Shown: piece after piece, positions 25,218-32,679 of the stretch
Layout: each line of letters begins with the position of its first letter
Numbering within the stretch: the first letter of the stretch is position 1
NCBI RefSeq assembly: GCF_014697215.1
Contig: NZ_CP031144.1
Coordinates: 1-64,000, forward strand
Reading direction: 5' to 3'
DNA length: 64,000 nucleotides
Source: Saccharopolyspora pogona
Lineage (GTDB): Bacteria > Actinomycetota > Actinomycetes > Mycobacteriales > Pseudonocardiaceae
Program-made: the position numbers and the translations under genes
Notes under the pieces: generated by a model
Told to the model about the DNA's origin: nothing
What the model saw: the letters and a program-made list of their open reading frames with translations, nothing else
Database searches by the model: none

Positions 25218-25242
25218 GAGGTGAGTACCCGGTACTCACCTC
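25218..25242. promoter_or_regulatory. parS-like palindrome 4
   Basis: The GTGAGTACC-C-GGTACTCAC core flanked by GAG and CTC, making a 25-base perfect dyad, the longest of the four. Confidence 0.7.
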
Positions 25243-25261
25243 AGCGCCGTAGCGCTGGATT

Positions 25262-25555
25262 TCAACTGGCAGCTTCGGGTGCGTCGCCGTTGGGGTAGAG
25301 CTGCCAGTCCCAGACGACACCGCCGGCGGGGCCGAGGCCGATCTGCCAACGGCGCAGGAAGCCCTTTTCCTCCAGTCCGTCGACTAGACGCCGGACGTGC
25401 CGGATTCCCGCTTCGGACGTGGTCAGATCTTCGGTCCTGAAGTGCGGCCAGAATTCCTTGCGCGTACGGCATAAAACGTCCAGCAGGCCAGCCTCCGCGT
25501 ACGAGAGGCCTTGGTTCTCCAGCTGGTCGACGGTGTCGGGGCGTTGACGACTCAC
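25262..25555 (-). CDS. small winged-helix-like protein
   Basis: The 97-residue protein starts at GTG 25555. The pattern LSYAEAGLLDVLCRTRKEFW, RTEDLTTSEAGIRHVRRLVD, GLEEKGFLRRWQIG and a beta strand with VVWDWQLYP fits a winged helix-turn-helix of the MarR or replication-initiator type. No specific family is recognised. It converges on the decayed partition locus and could regulate plasmid functions. Confidence 0.6.
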   Translation of the reverse strand: MSRQRPDTVDQLENQGLSYAEAGLLDVLCRTRKEFWPHFRTEDLTTSEAGIRHVRRLVDGLEEKGFLRRWQIGLGPAGGVVWDWQLYPNGDAPEAAS

Positions 25556-25676
25556 GCGGTCAGGCTACCCAACTTGTCATGCATGTCGATTCACTCGGAA
25601 TGCCTAATCGTCATGCATGACGTTTCGTGTAACATGAAAGGTGTCCGGCAAGAAAGAACCTTGGAAGGACGGGAAA

Positions 25677-25817
25677 ATGCCCGAGCGAAACGAGGAAATT
25701 CAGCGGCGCGTCGACAAGCGGATCGAGACGGAGGTCGACCAGAACGCGCCGTGGTGGGTGCAGCGGAAGCAGGCGGACACGATCGTCGATGAGGAGCTCG
25801 GCGACAGCTCCCGCTGA
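25677..25817 (+). CDS. 46-residue charged hypothetical protein
   Basis: ATG 25677 follows AAGGACGGG. The protein (MPERNEEIQRRVDKRIETEV then APWWVQRKQADTIVDEE) is highly charged and helical. It is the first of a same-strand series of tiny genes with short gaps. No family recognised. Confidence 0.55.
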   Translation: MPERNEEIQRRVDKRIETEVDQNAPWWVQRKQADTIVDEELGDSSR

Positions 25818-25832
25818 TCTGAGGAGAACGTC

Positions 25833-26012
25833 ATGGGCTGCACCTGCGCCCAGTGCGCGGAGTGGCGTGAGAATCCGCCGCCGCTGCCGACTCAGGAGGA
25901 GATCAGGGCCGCTGCGGACCGCATTCAGAACTGCCGCTGTGGATCCTGCGGGATGTGCCGGTACCGGAGCTGGGAAGGCGTGTTCTCCCGCACCCCGCCC
26001 GACGAGTCCTGA
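25833..26012 (+). CDS. 59-residue Cys-rich hypothetical protein
   Basis: ATG 25833 follows GAGGAG by six bases. Two pairs of close cysteines at the N-terminus (CTCAQC) and a CRCGSCGMC cluster suggest a zinc-binding knuckle. It lies 15 bases after the previous small gene. Function unknown. Confidence 0.6.
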   Translation: MGCTCAQCAEWRENPPPLPTQEEIRAAADRIQNCRCGSCGMCRYRSWEGVFSRTPPDES

Positions 26013-26094
26013 TCTGCTGAACCTACGAGCCCGGCCAGGCCTGGATTGGAGCCCCTGCCTGGCCGGGCGCCACTCCCTCGAACAGGAGCAATAC

Positions 26095-26409
26095 ATGCGT
26101 ACCACAGTGCTGTCCGGCTATCCCAACGCCGACCACGGCCGTACCAGCGACATCGTCGAGGCGTTCTTCGCGGCCGTTACCGAGGAGATCAACCGCCGGA
26201 CGGACTCACGCGTCGCTGCCGAGATCCCGGCCGACCTCGAATGGCCTATCTATGTCCAGCGGGAAGACCGCATCTACTGGGCCGAGCGCGTGGCCGTCCT
26301 TGCCGCTCAGCGCATCACCGAGGAGGACTTCGCCGCGTGGGAAGTCGAAGGCGAACACGGCCCACTCGCCGAGCTGCGTGACGGCGACGTGACGAAGGCG
26401 GGCCGGTGA
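26095..26409 (+). CDS. hypothetical protein, 104 residues
   Basis: ATG 26095 follows CAGGAG. The protein begins RTTVLSGYPNADHGRTSDIV and continues with a helical EAFFAAVTEEINRR, then YVQREDRIYWAERVAVLAAQ. No family recognised. The stop overlaps the start of the next gene, so the two are coupled. Confidence 0.6.
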   Translation: MRTTVLSGYPNADHGRTSDIVEAFFAAVTEEINRRTDSRVAAEIPADLEWPIYVQREDRIYWAERVAVLAAQRITEEDFAAWEVEGEHGPLAELRDGDVTKAGR

Positions 26410-26687
26410 TGACGACAGCGCAGGAGCACTTCGAGGTTGGCCAGGCGCTCTTCGAGCGGTACAAGGCGTTGCAAGAGCGCGTCGGCGCAGACTGGACGAC
26501 CGGCACCAGGCAGGCCGCCCGCACCCTGCTGCTGAGCATCGCGGCGCGTTACCGGGCGGCGGTCGCGGCGGAGCACCCGCGGGCCGACGGCCTGGCGTGG
26601 TCGGTGGACACCGTCACTGGGTGGGCCGAGGATCACGCCATCTGGATCGCATTCGACCTGACAGCGCCCGCCGAGGGTGTGTCCTAA
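26406..26687 (+). CDS. hypothetical helical protein, 93 residues
   Basis: Starts at GTG 26406 or ATG 26409, overlapping the previous stop. Mostly helical (EHFEVGQALFERYKALQERV, ARTLLLSIAARYRAAVAAEH). No known motif. The next small gene begins directly after its stop codon. Confidence 0.6.
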   Translation: MMTTAQEHFEVGQALFERYKALQERVGADWTTGTRQAARTLLLSIAARYRAAVAAEHPRADGLAWSVDTVTGWAEDHAIWIAFDLTAPAEGVS

Positions 26688-26849
26688 GTGGGCTGGAGTA
26701 TCGACCGCCACGAGGTCGATCTGATCAACAGGATCATCAAGGGCGATTGGGAGGGGGTCGATCAGCTGGCAGAAGAGGCTGCTGCGCACGACAAGGACAT
26801 CGCCGAGCGCACCAAGCAGATCTTCTGGGATCACAAGCACTTGGCGTAG
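26688..26849 (+). CDS. 53-residue hypothetical protein
   Basis: GTG 26688 directly follows the preceding TAA. The sequence (GWSIDRHEVDLINRIIKGDW, EGVDQLAEEAAAHDKDIAER, QIFWDHKHLA) is helical with good codon bias. It is the last gene before a strong terminator, so it closes the small-gene operon. Confidence 0.55.
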   Translation: MGWSIDRHEVDLINRIIKGDWEGVDQLAEEAAAHDKDIAERTKQIFWDHKHLA

Positions 26850-26868
26850 GCGACACGAGCATATCTCG

Positions 26869-26909
26869 GTAGGGGGCCTCGGCTGGGTAATCCCGGCCGA
26901 GGCCCCTAC
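26869..26909 (+). terminator. terminator of the small-gene operon
   Basis: GTAGGGGGCCTCGGCTGGG pairs with CCCGGCCGAGGCCCCTAC around TAAT, with one bulge and one G-T pair. Confidence 0.75.
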
Positions 26910-26946
26910 GCTCGCGACCAACCTGAGCTGGAAGGCGCATCCCCTT

Positions 26947-27183
26947 TTGAACGATGAGCTCGCAGTGCTGCGTCGCAAGGTGCAGTGGGCCCATGACAAC
27001 CTGCGCGAACATCCCGGGCTGACGCCGCGCGAGGGTGGCCAGGTCGCCGGCGCCCGCACGATGGCCGCCGCAGTGCTGGCCATGATCGCCAGGTTGGAGC
27101 GGGGCGACCCCATCGAGGATCGCCCCGTCCTTCGCCTGGTGTCGGATTCCAGCATCGACGATAATCGAACGGGTGAGCGATAG
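26947..27183 (+). CDS. hypothetical protein, 78 residues
   Basis: TTG 26947 start; reads LAVLRRKVQWAHDNLREHPG, then ARTMAAAVLAMIARLERGD. Helical and amphipathic, probably cytoplasmic. It overlaps the next gene's GTG start by 11 bases. No family recognised. Confidence 0.5.
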   Translation: MNDELAVLRRKVQWAHDNLREHPGLTPREGGQVAGARTMAAAVLAMIARLERGDPIEDRPVLRLVSDSSIDDNRTGER

Positions 27184-27484
27184 CGGCGGTGATGGCTGGT
27201 GGGGGACGAGGGACGAGCGTGATCCGCCTGTGCCGGTCCTGGTGGATCTCCGGCTCGCGTTGCCGCCCCAGTCGGTCGGGGTGCGACGTGGCACCCCGAT
27301 ACGTGTCCGTAGTGCCGGGATCGACAACGGGGAGCGGGTGCCGGCCTTGATGGTGGCGTGGCACCACACCCGCACCGGCGACCGGTGGGCCCACCTCCGC
27401 GACGTCGAACTCCGCAACGCCAACGGCCGCGGCCGGCTGCTCACCGAGATGTGGGCACCGGAAGCCGCCGTACAGCTGCGGTAA
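27173..27484 (+). CDS. hypothetical protein, 103 residues
   Basis: GTG 27173 start. The opening SDSGGDGWWGTRDERD is followed by a beta-rich part (PVLVDLRLALPPQ, RVPALMVAWHHTRTGDRWAH). Unknown function. It ends a two-gene unit with the overlapping 26947 gene. Confidence 0.5.
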   Translation: MSDSGGDGWWGTRDERDPPVPVLVDLRLALPPQSVGVRRGTPIRVRSAGIDNGERVPALMVAWHHTRTGDRWAHLRDVELRNANGRGRLLTEMWAPEAAVQLR

Positions 27485-27661
27485 TCGTGGCCCGTCTCGT
27501 CCCCGCGTCCGCGATCGGTCTCAGGATGCCTACCCCGGCCTGCGGGCCCGATCAAGGGCGCTACCGCGCCGCTGCGCGATGTGCCTACGGCACACCCTTG
27601 ACCACGCCCGCAGCCCGAGGTCGAGCCGGCGTCGACCGACACGGACCACGGGGAGGACGAG

Positions 27662-27715
27662 ATGGGCACCATCGAGCTCGACGAGATCGACCTGACCTAC
27701 AGCCCCGTCAGCTGA
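27662..27715 (+). CDS. possible 17-residue peptide gene
   Basis: ATG 27662 follows GGAGG by five bases and encodes MGTIELDEIDLTYSPVS, closed immediately by a strong terminator. An in-frame stop at 27599-27601 and no other start codon bound it upstream. The acidic tail with Thr, Tyr and Ser is peptide-precursor-like, but there is no obvious maturation enzyme beside it. Confidence 0.3.
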   Translation: MGTIELDEIDLTYSPVS

Positions 27716-27719
27716 CGAG

Positions 27720-27754
27720 CTCGGGCCCGGCGGACATCGTCCGCCGGGCCCGAG
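27720..27754. terminator. 16-bp hairpin between converging genes
   Basis: CTCGGGCCCGGCGGAC pairs perfectly with GTCCGCCGGGCCCGAG around ATC. It serves the plus-strand peptide ORF and the converging cupin-like gene. Confidence 0.75.
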
Positions 27755-27762
27755 TCACGCGA

Positions 27763-28347
27763 TCACAGGTGTGGGTTCATCGCCGCGAAGCGCGACGAGA
27801 ACTCCGGATCGGGCGCGATCTGCCGATGTGCGCCTGTCCCGATGTCGAGGTAGCCCCAATCTCCACGGGTGCCCCGCTCGCACACCATCAGCGTCAGCGT
27901 CCGGCCCGGCTCGCCGTGGATCTCGGTCACCTCGTGGTACAGCTCCTTCGGCACGGTGTTCGCGGTGCCGAACTCGTGCGTCACGTTGAACTCGGTGCGC
28001 ACCTGGTCGCCGGCGATGTCGTAGCGGTCCTCCGTGTATCCGCCGACCAGAATCCGGCTGGTGAACCGCCACGGGTGGGAATGGGGCATCGGCTGTGCGC
28101 CACCCCGAAGGTCCGGCAAGAACCAGACGTTCAACTTCCGCGTGGCTTCGATCGAGTTGGACAACACCATCTCGGCCTTCACCAGCCTGCTGCACTCGTC
28201 AGGGATCATCGCCCACCCGGCAGACGCGGTGAACTGCTCCCAGGACAACGGGGCCAGCTCCGGCGCGTACGCGGCGAGGCCCTCGGCCGCGGCGGCGAAC
28301 ATCTCCTCATCGAGCGTCAGACCGGGAATGACCACTGTGGACCGCAT
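27763..28347 (-). CDS. cupin-like hypothetical protein
   Basis: The 194-residue protein has a cupin-type pair of motifs: MPHSHPWRFTSRILVGGYTE with two histidines, and ELYHEVTEIHGEPGRTLTLM with a Glu and a histidine, suggesting a metal-binding beta barrel. No specific enzyme family is recognised. ATG 28347 is chosen because AAGGAG lies eight bases upstream. Confidence 0.55.
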   Translation of the reverse strand: MRSTVVIPGLTLDEEMFAAAAEGLAAYAPELAPLSWEQFTASAGWAMIPDECSRLVKAEMVLSNSIEATRKLNVWFLPDLRGGAQPMPHSHPWRFTSRILVGGYTEDRYDIAGDQVRTEFNVTHEFGTANTVPKELYHEVTEIHGEPGRTLTLMVCERGTRGDWGYLDIGTGAHRQIAPDPEFSSRFAAMNPHL

Positions 28348-28409
28348 CAAGCTCACTCCTTCCTCATTCGCAACAACATCCAGCCTGCCGAGAGAGCGGC
28401 GGTTTCCAA

Positions 28410-28447
28410 CAGGGGTTTCGTGTTGCCAGCTGTTCAGGAAACCCCTG
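28410..28447 (-). terminator. hairpin after the 28562-29881 operon
   Basis: CAGGGGTTTC and GAAACCCCTG form a 10-bp stem around an 18-base loop, between the operon's last stop codon and the cupin-like gene. Confidence 0.45.
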
Positions 28448-28561
28448 GCAGGCGCAGAACGTCGTCGGCGAGGGACGGCCGAACGTGCTCACGTAGCGGC
28501 CACCGCGGCGCAGGTCGGCCGCGGCGGGTTTTCCGTCGCCGTGGCGGCCGCGGTGTCTCCA

Positions 28562-28948
28562 TCAGCCCACCGTGGAGTGCTGGCACTGCGCGAGGTGCAG
28601 TGCGAAGGCTTCGGCCGGGTGATCAGCGCCGATCACGTCGTCGCGGTCAGCGAGGGCGGTGTCGGCGAGGTCGAGTGCCATCCCGACCGAGACCTCTTCG
28701 CCGCCGGAGATCCGGCGCGTCACTTCGATCAGTTCGGCGAGCGCTTCGGTGTCGTCTTCGATCGCCTCGGCGAGGTCGCTGGAGAGGTAGCGCGCGAACA
28801 ACACCTGCAGGGTTTCCAGCTCCGCCGCGGTCGGAGCAGGATCGTACGCGGTCAGCGGCCCCTCGCCGTCGAGCAGATCCGGCCACGCTCGTATGCCGTC
28901 GATATCGACAGTCGCGCCTTGGTGGGCGGCTCGATCCGCGGCCGACAT
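28562..28948 (-). CDS. hypothetical helical protein, 128 residues
   Basis: ATG 28948. Mostly helical (LETLQVLFARYLSSDLAEAI, TEALAELIEVTRRISGGEEV, HPAEAFALHLAQCQHS). No family recognised. The upstream gene's frame overlaps its first 97 bases. DGT and GCYRMSAADRA lie in neighbouring frames around 28945, so the two may be one protein split by a frameshift. Confidence 0.5.
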   Translation of the reverse strand: MSAADRAAHQGATVDIDGIRAWPDLLDGEGPLTAYDPAPTAAELETLQVLFARYLSSDLAEAIEDDTEALAELIEVTRRISGGEEVSVGMALDLADTALADRDDVIGADHPAEAFALHLAQCQHSTVG

Positions 28949-29199
28949 CCGGTAGCAGCCGCGGCCGGCGTCCCGTCCCGCTGCTCGATCCAGACGACGC
29001 CGTCGACGGCGACCACCCCCGCCGGCGGCGGCGACGGCAGCGCGTCCCCGGGCGCCCAGGTCGGAGCGTCACCGCGCTCGTCGCGGACGATCGCGACGAG
29101 CACGCGGGCGAACCGGTCGGCCTCCAAGTGCCTGGCCTTCGCGCGCAGGGTCGTCGAGAGCCGAGCCCACAGCCGCGCATCGTTCGGGCGTGTCGTCAT
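28852..29199 (-). CDS. hypothetical protein, possibly frameshifted into the next gene
   Basis: ATG 29199 follows GAGGAG. It reads NDARLWARLSTTLRAKARHL, EADRFARVLVAIVRDERGDA and a VVAVDGVVWIEQRDG strand with good codon bias up to about 28950. The last 30 residues lose it. A one-base shift there would join this gene to the 28948 ORF. Function unknown. Confidence 0.5.
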   Translation of the reverse strand: MTTRPNDARLWARLSTTLRAKARHLEADRFARVLVAIVRDERGDAPTWAPGDALPSPPPAGVVAVDGVVWIEQRDGTPAAAATGCRPRIEPPTKARLSISTAYERGRICSTARGR

Positions 29200-29881
29200 C
29201 GTCAGTGCTCCTCGGAGGATGTAGTCCGGGGGGGGGGATGGTGGCCAGCCCCGGCTCGGCGGCGGTGGTGATGTTGTCCGCGACCCGGTCCGGGTCGTCA
29301 TGGTCGTGGGTGGTGACGGTGTCGCCGGCGATGCGCTGCAGCAAGAGCAGTAGCCGGCCCGGGTCGCCGGGGGTCAGGCAGGGCACCAGGTTCCAGTTGA
29401 GGTCGAGTTGCCCGCGCCAGCTGGTCGCCAGGGTGCCGACGAGCTCCGCCGCGTGATTGCGGTGCGCCCGCGCCGGCGGGCTGTAGCGCGACCGGGCCCA
29501 GCAGTGGGCGAGGTCCGGGTGCCCGGCGAGCTCGCGCAGCGCGTCGAGGCTGCTCTCCGACCAGGTGATCAGCGGTCGGTGCAGCAGCGCCTGGTGGACC
29601 TGCTCCACCGCCTGGTCCCGCTCGATCGCCGCAGCTGGTACGAACTTCGCGCGAGGGCCGGCGATCCGGGCGGTGACGTCGACCAGCTGCTCGCCGTCGC
29701 AGGCCTGTACCGCCCGGACCCGGATCGCGGTCGCCGGGCGGGCCCTGCCCGCCGGCGTCGGCGGCGGCGGCACGACGTGCTCAGCGTCCACCACGGCCAC
29801 CCGATCCCGTGCGAGCAGCCCCCGGACCCGTTCGACGTGCTGCGGACGCTCGTCCGTCAGTTTCTGCTGCTTGCGTTCCAA
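29069..29881 (-). CDS. hypothetical protein, 5'-truncated and ending at a homopolymer slip
   Basis: Coding character is strong from about 29905 to 29240 (VARIAGPRA-type region, ALLHRPLITWSESSLDALRE, WRGQLDLNWNLVPCLTPGDP, LLLLLQRIAGDTV). The TTG start at 29881 is weak. The DNA beyond 29905 resembles an IS21 end, so the true N-terminus is probably lost. At 29228-29237 ten G bases (C on the coding strand) occur. With eleven, the frame would read PPPRTTSSEEH and stop at 29202, three bases before the next ATG, a normal operon junction. As written, it runs on to 29069. Family not recognised. Confidence 0.5.
   Translation of the reverse strand: MERKQQKLTDERPQHVERVRGLLARDRVAVVDAEHVVPPPPTPAGRARPATAIRVRAVQACDGEQLVDVTARIAGPRAKFVPAAAIERDQAVEQVHQALLHRPLITWSESSLDALRELAGHPDLAHCWARSRYSPPARAHRNHAAELVGTLATSWRGQLDLNWNLVPCLTPGDPGRLLLLLQRIAGDTVTTHDHDDPDRVADNITTAAEPGLATIPPPGLHPPRSTDDDDTPERCAAVGSALDDPAREGQALGGRPVRPRARRDRPRRAR
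29228..29237. repeat. 10-bp G homopolymer at a gene junction
   Basis: Ten consecutive G bases, the most striking mononucleotide run I noticed in the window. A one-base change in length decides whether the upstream minus-strand gene ends properly before the next gene. Confidence 0.9.
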
Positions 29882-29905
29882 CGCGGCGATGTGGCGGCAC
29901 AGCGG

Positions 29906-29995
29906 TGTCGCCTGCCAGGTTGATGGGACCGCCCTGAGCGGATTTCTGCCAAGGGGATGGGGCCACCCTGGTTGCCAATAGTGGGACCACCCGGC
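29906..29995 (+). mobile_element. solo IS21-like terminal region
   Basis: Starts TGTCGCC and contains three spaced subrepeats, TGCCAGGTTGATGGGACC at 29913, TGCCAAGGGGATGGGGCC at 29947 and TGCCAATAGTGGGACC at 29973. TG-starting ends with multiple internal repeats are the hallmark of IS21-family termini. No istA or istB gene is present beside it, so this would be an orphan end left by deletion. Confidence 0.45.
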
Positions 29996-30067
29996 GTGTC
30001 GTCGGGGGTGGTCACCCGACGTCCATTTTGGATCATTCCAGGTCGGTCGACTTGGAGGTCCGTTGGC

Positions 30068-30523
30068 ATGGCATTCCGGGAGGTCAGAGTGGGTATTGCG
30101 CCCGTCGCCGACCCCGCACAGCGCCCGCACGGGCCACGGCCCGGCGACACCGCGTTCTTGCTGGGTGTGCTGGCGGCCAAGGTCGAGCTCGACGCAGCCG
30201 TGCTTGCCGATCCGACCGACGAGTCCCTGGACGGCGTCACCGAGTTCGTGGCGGGCTTTCACCGGCTAGTAGGCGGCGTGCGGGCAGAAGACACCCGGCT
30301 TCGGCTGCTGGCGCTGCGCTCGATCCGCACCGCCTTCGACCTCACCGCGGCCGAGGAACGCCCACCGCTGGTCGACATGGCCTCGGACGCGGCGATGCTC
30401 ACCGCCAACCTGATCAACACCTACCGGCTGCAACAGGATGGCGCCGAGCTCCATACGGAGCTGGCGTCAGTCGGCCAGTTCCTCACCGATCTCGACCACG
30501 CTCTCGCCGAACTGCGCACCTGA
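30068..30523 (+). CDS. hypothetical helical protein, 151 residues
   Basis: ATG 30068 follows GGAGG. The protein is helical (GDTAFLLGVLAAKVELDAAV, DTRLRLLALRSIRTAFDLTA, MASDAAMLTANLINTYRLQQ). No family recognised. The following gene has a similar helical make-up, so the two may be paralogous or work together. Confidence 0.55.
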   Translation: MAFREVRVGIAPVADPAQRPHGPRPGDTAFLLGVLAAKVELDAAVLADPTDESLDGVTEFVAGFHRLVGGVRAEDTRLRLLALRSIRTAFDLTAAEERPPLVDMASDAAMLTANLINTYRLQQDGAELHTELASVGQFLTDLDHALAELRT

Positions 30524-30632
30524 TCACGCCCAGTGTGGACCCCCGCCGCTGTGCCGCGCTCAATTGTCACGGTGACGAAAGGCTTCTCCTGGTCGCGGTC
30601 CGGTCCTTTCTGAACCCGAGGAGGCAGTCCTC

Positions 30633-31023
30633 GTGATCGAGTGTGAACACCCACTGGAAGCGCTGCATCGCGGGCGCGACGCGGTGGCAACGGCCGTGTG
30701 CCTGCCAGGCCAGGATTCCGCAACCGTCCCTGGATGAGCTTCACGCCTTTGGCTCGGCGATCGTGGCCACGCTCGCCCAGCTCAGCCACCTCAGCTCCGT
30801 GGTGGCCGACCAGGTAGGGCGCTTCGACGAACAGGAGCTGGAGCGGGCCACGATCAGCGATCACCCCGCCGACGAACTCAGGATCGCCGGAGCACACCTG
30901 GCCAGACTTGGCGACGAGCTGGCGGCCGCCGTCACCGACGCCACCCGGTACTGGACCGCGATGGAAAGCGTCGACCTGCACACCTCGGGCGACCTCAGAG
31001 CACGACCCGAACTCGAACCGTAG
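30633..31023 (+). CDS. hypothetical helical protein with probable internal frameshift
   Basis: GTG 30633 after GAGGAGG starts IECEHPLEALHRGRDAVATA and stops at 30737. The neighbouring frame, open from 30643, has coding character only after about 30728 (LDELHAFGSAIVATLAQLSH, ELRIAGAHLARLGDELAAAV). One base change near 30730 would join the two parts into one 130-residue protein. It lies 110 bases after a similar helical gene. Function unknown. Confidence 0.5.
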
Positions 31024-31138
31024 CCGGGACAAGGTCGCCCCCAAGGAGAACAGGTCGGCGGAAGGCCCGGCTCCGGCCCCGGTTAGCTGCTCGGGAGACG
31101 GGTACGCCACCGAGATGACTGTCACCTCGGCGGCGGAT

Positions 31139-31918
31139 CTACAGCCAGCGGGCGAACAGACGCTCGCCCTGGTCCGCGAAGATGCCGCCGGGGTAGCCGA
31201 AGATCGGCCACAGGTCCAGCGGGTCCTCGGTGTCGGCGACCTCGAATCCCAGCTTCGTGTAGAACGCCTTCAGGTCGCGGTCGGCCGGGATCTGCCCGTA
31301 CACCAGCGTGAACCGGCAGGCGCGGTAGACCTGCACGCACCGCCGCAGCAGCGCCGAGCCCAGGCCCGCGCCGCGGGCGGTGTCGGCCACCGCGACCGCC
31401 TTGATCTTGGCCAGACCGACAGCGCCGAGCAGGAACACCTTCTGCTGTTCGCGCGGCCCGTAGGCGGCGGCGTGGGTGTAGTAGCGGTGAACGACGTTGG
31501 TCGGCGGGTAGGACACCAGCGTGCCCACGATCTCGCCGCGCCGGTCGGCGACCAGCGGCAGCGCTGAGCGCAGGTACAGCCGGCGCGGGTCGTTGGCGAC
31601 CTGAGTCGACGCCGTCGCGACGTCAGCCAGCAGCGCCTGGTGCCCGGAGCGCAACCCGGTGCGCAGTGCGGCGGCGATTCCCTCATCAGTACGCAGCGCG
31701 TCGACCAGCGCGTCCTCCAGTGACACCCCCGCGAGCTGGACCAGCTCGGCCACCTTCTCGATGTCATCCGGGGCAGCGAGCCGGATCGTGGTGTCCTCGC
31801 TGAGGGGCCAGCCCTGCACGAGATCCTGTTCGTGGAGACCGGCCACGCCGGCGGTGCGTCGAGCGGACTTGGCTTCCGCGCGCTCCCGGGCGCGCCGTTG
31901 CTGACGAGATTCGACCAT
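31139..31918 (-). CDS. GNAT-family acetyltransferase
   Basis: The 259-residue protein has a basic N-terminal extension (ESRQQRRARERAEAKSARR) and a GNAT domain: IRLAAPDDIEKVAELVQLAG, VGTLVSYPPTN, then VAVADTARGAGLGSALLRRC as the acetyl-CoA loop, and AFYTKLGFEVADTEDPL. The basic tail could bind nucleic acid or ribosomes. Substrate unknown. It lies alone on the minus strand upstream of the toxin-antitoxin genes. Confidence 0.75.
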   Translation of the reverse strand: MVESRQQRRARERAEAKSARRTAGVAGLHEQDLVQGWPLSEDTTIRLAAPDDIEKVAELVQLAGVSLEDALVDALRTDEGIAAALRTGLRSGHQALLADVATASTQVANDPRRLYLRSALPLVADRRGEIVGTLVSYPPTNVVHRYYTHAAAYGPREQQKVFLLGAVGLAKIKAVAVADTARGAGLGSALLRRCVQVYRACRFTLVYGQIPADRDLKAFYTKLGFEVADTEDPLDLWPIFGYPGGIFADQGERLFARWL

Positions 31919-32124
31919 GTGCTGATCGTGCCCGACGATCAGCAGCTTCGGCTCGGAATTGGCAGAGCGCCACGGCGCCTAGACGAGGCGTACGGTGCCC
32001 GCCGAGGAGCGTGCCGAGACCGAAGCCGACCGGCGACGCACCACCTGTCGCCGACCATGACGACCACGACCACCACCTCACCACAGCACCAGCAGTCCCG
32101 GCCTCCAACCCGCCATGACTTCAT

Positions 32125-32679
32125 CTACTCGGTGCGCAGGGCTGCTACTGATTCGAGCAGGCCCAGGTCTTCGAGCCTGGCGAGGATGTCGTGAATGGTG
32201 CGCGGCGGCTTGGTGCAGGAGTCGGCGATGCGCTGGATGCAGCCGTAGACGCTGGGCCGGTCGAGGTGGATCTGGTCGAGGATGAAGGCGTCGGGATGTT
32301 TGGCCTCGATGTCCCACTGGCCGAGGGAGTCCATCGGGAAGTCCTTGAGGTTGACGGTCACGATGACCTGGGCGCGCGCTTTGATCGCGGCGGCCAGGAC
32401 GTGACGGTCGTCGGGGTCCGGCAGTGTGACGGCGTCGATGAGCGGTTCGTAGCCCTGGACCAGGCAGTCCCGGATCGCCCGGATCATCAGCTTGCGGGTG
32501 CGGTCGAGATTGTCGGGGTCAAGGTCGGGGCGGTTAGCTTTGAGGTTGCGGAAGGTTTCGTCGAGGATCCGGTGGGTCCACTTGGCCTGGACGAGCCCGG
32601 CCTGCGCGACCCGGATCAGTAGGTCGCGCAGGACGTTGGGGTAGAGGACGTTGGCGTCGTAGATGACGACGAAGGCCAT
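32125..32679 (-). CDS. PIN-domain toxin (VapC-like, PIN_3 type)
   Basis: PIN ribonuclease with acidic active-site residues in VVIYDANVLYPN, TLPDPDDRHVLAAAIKARAQ and IVTVNLKDFP. These three places match the PIN metal-binding triad. ATG 32679 overlaps the antitoxin TGA by one base. The C-terminal tail (DRPSVYGCIQRIADSCTKPP) is longer than in minimal VapC, as in PIN_3 proteins. Pairing with an excisionase-type DNA-binding protein is typical for this subtype. Confidence 0.8.
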   Translation of the reverse strand: MAFVVIYDANVLYPNVLRDLLIRVAQAGLVQAKWTHRILDETFRNLKANRPDLDPDNLDRTRKLMIRAIRDCLVQGYEPLIDAVTLPDPDDRHVLAAAIKARAQVIVTVNLKDFPMDSLGQWDIEAKHPDAFILDQIHLDRPSVYGCIQRIADSCTKPPRTIHDILARLEDLGLLESVAALRTE

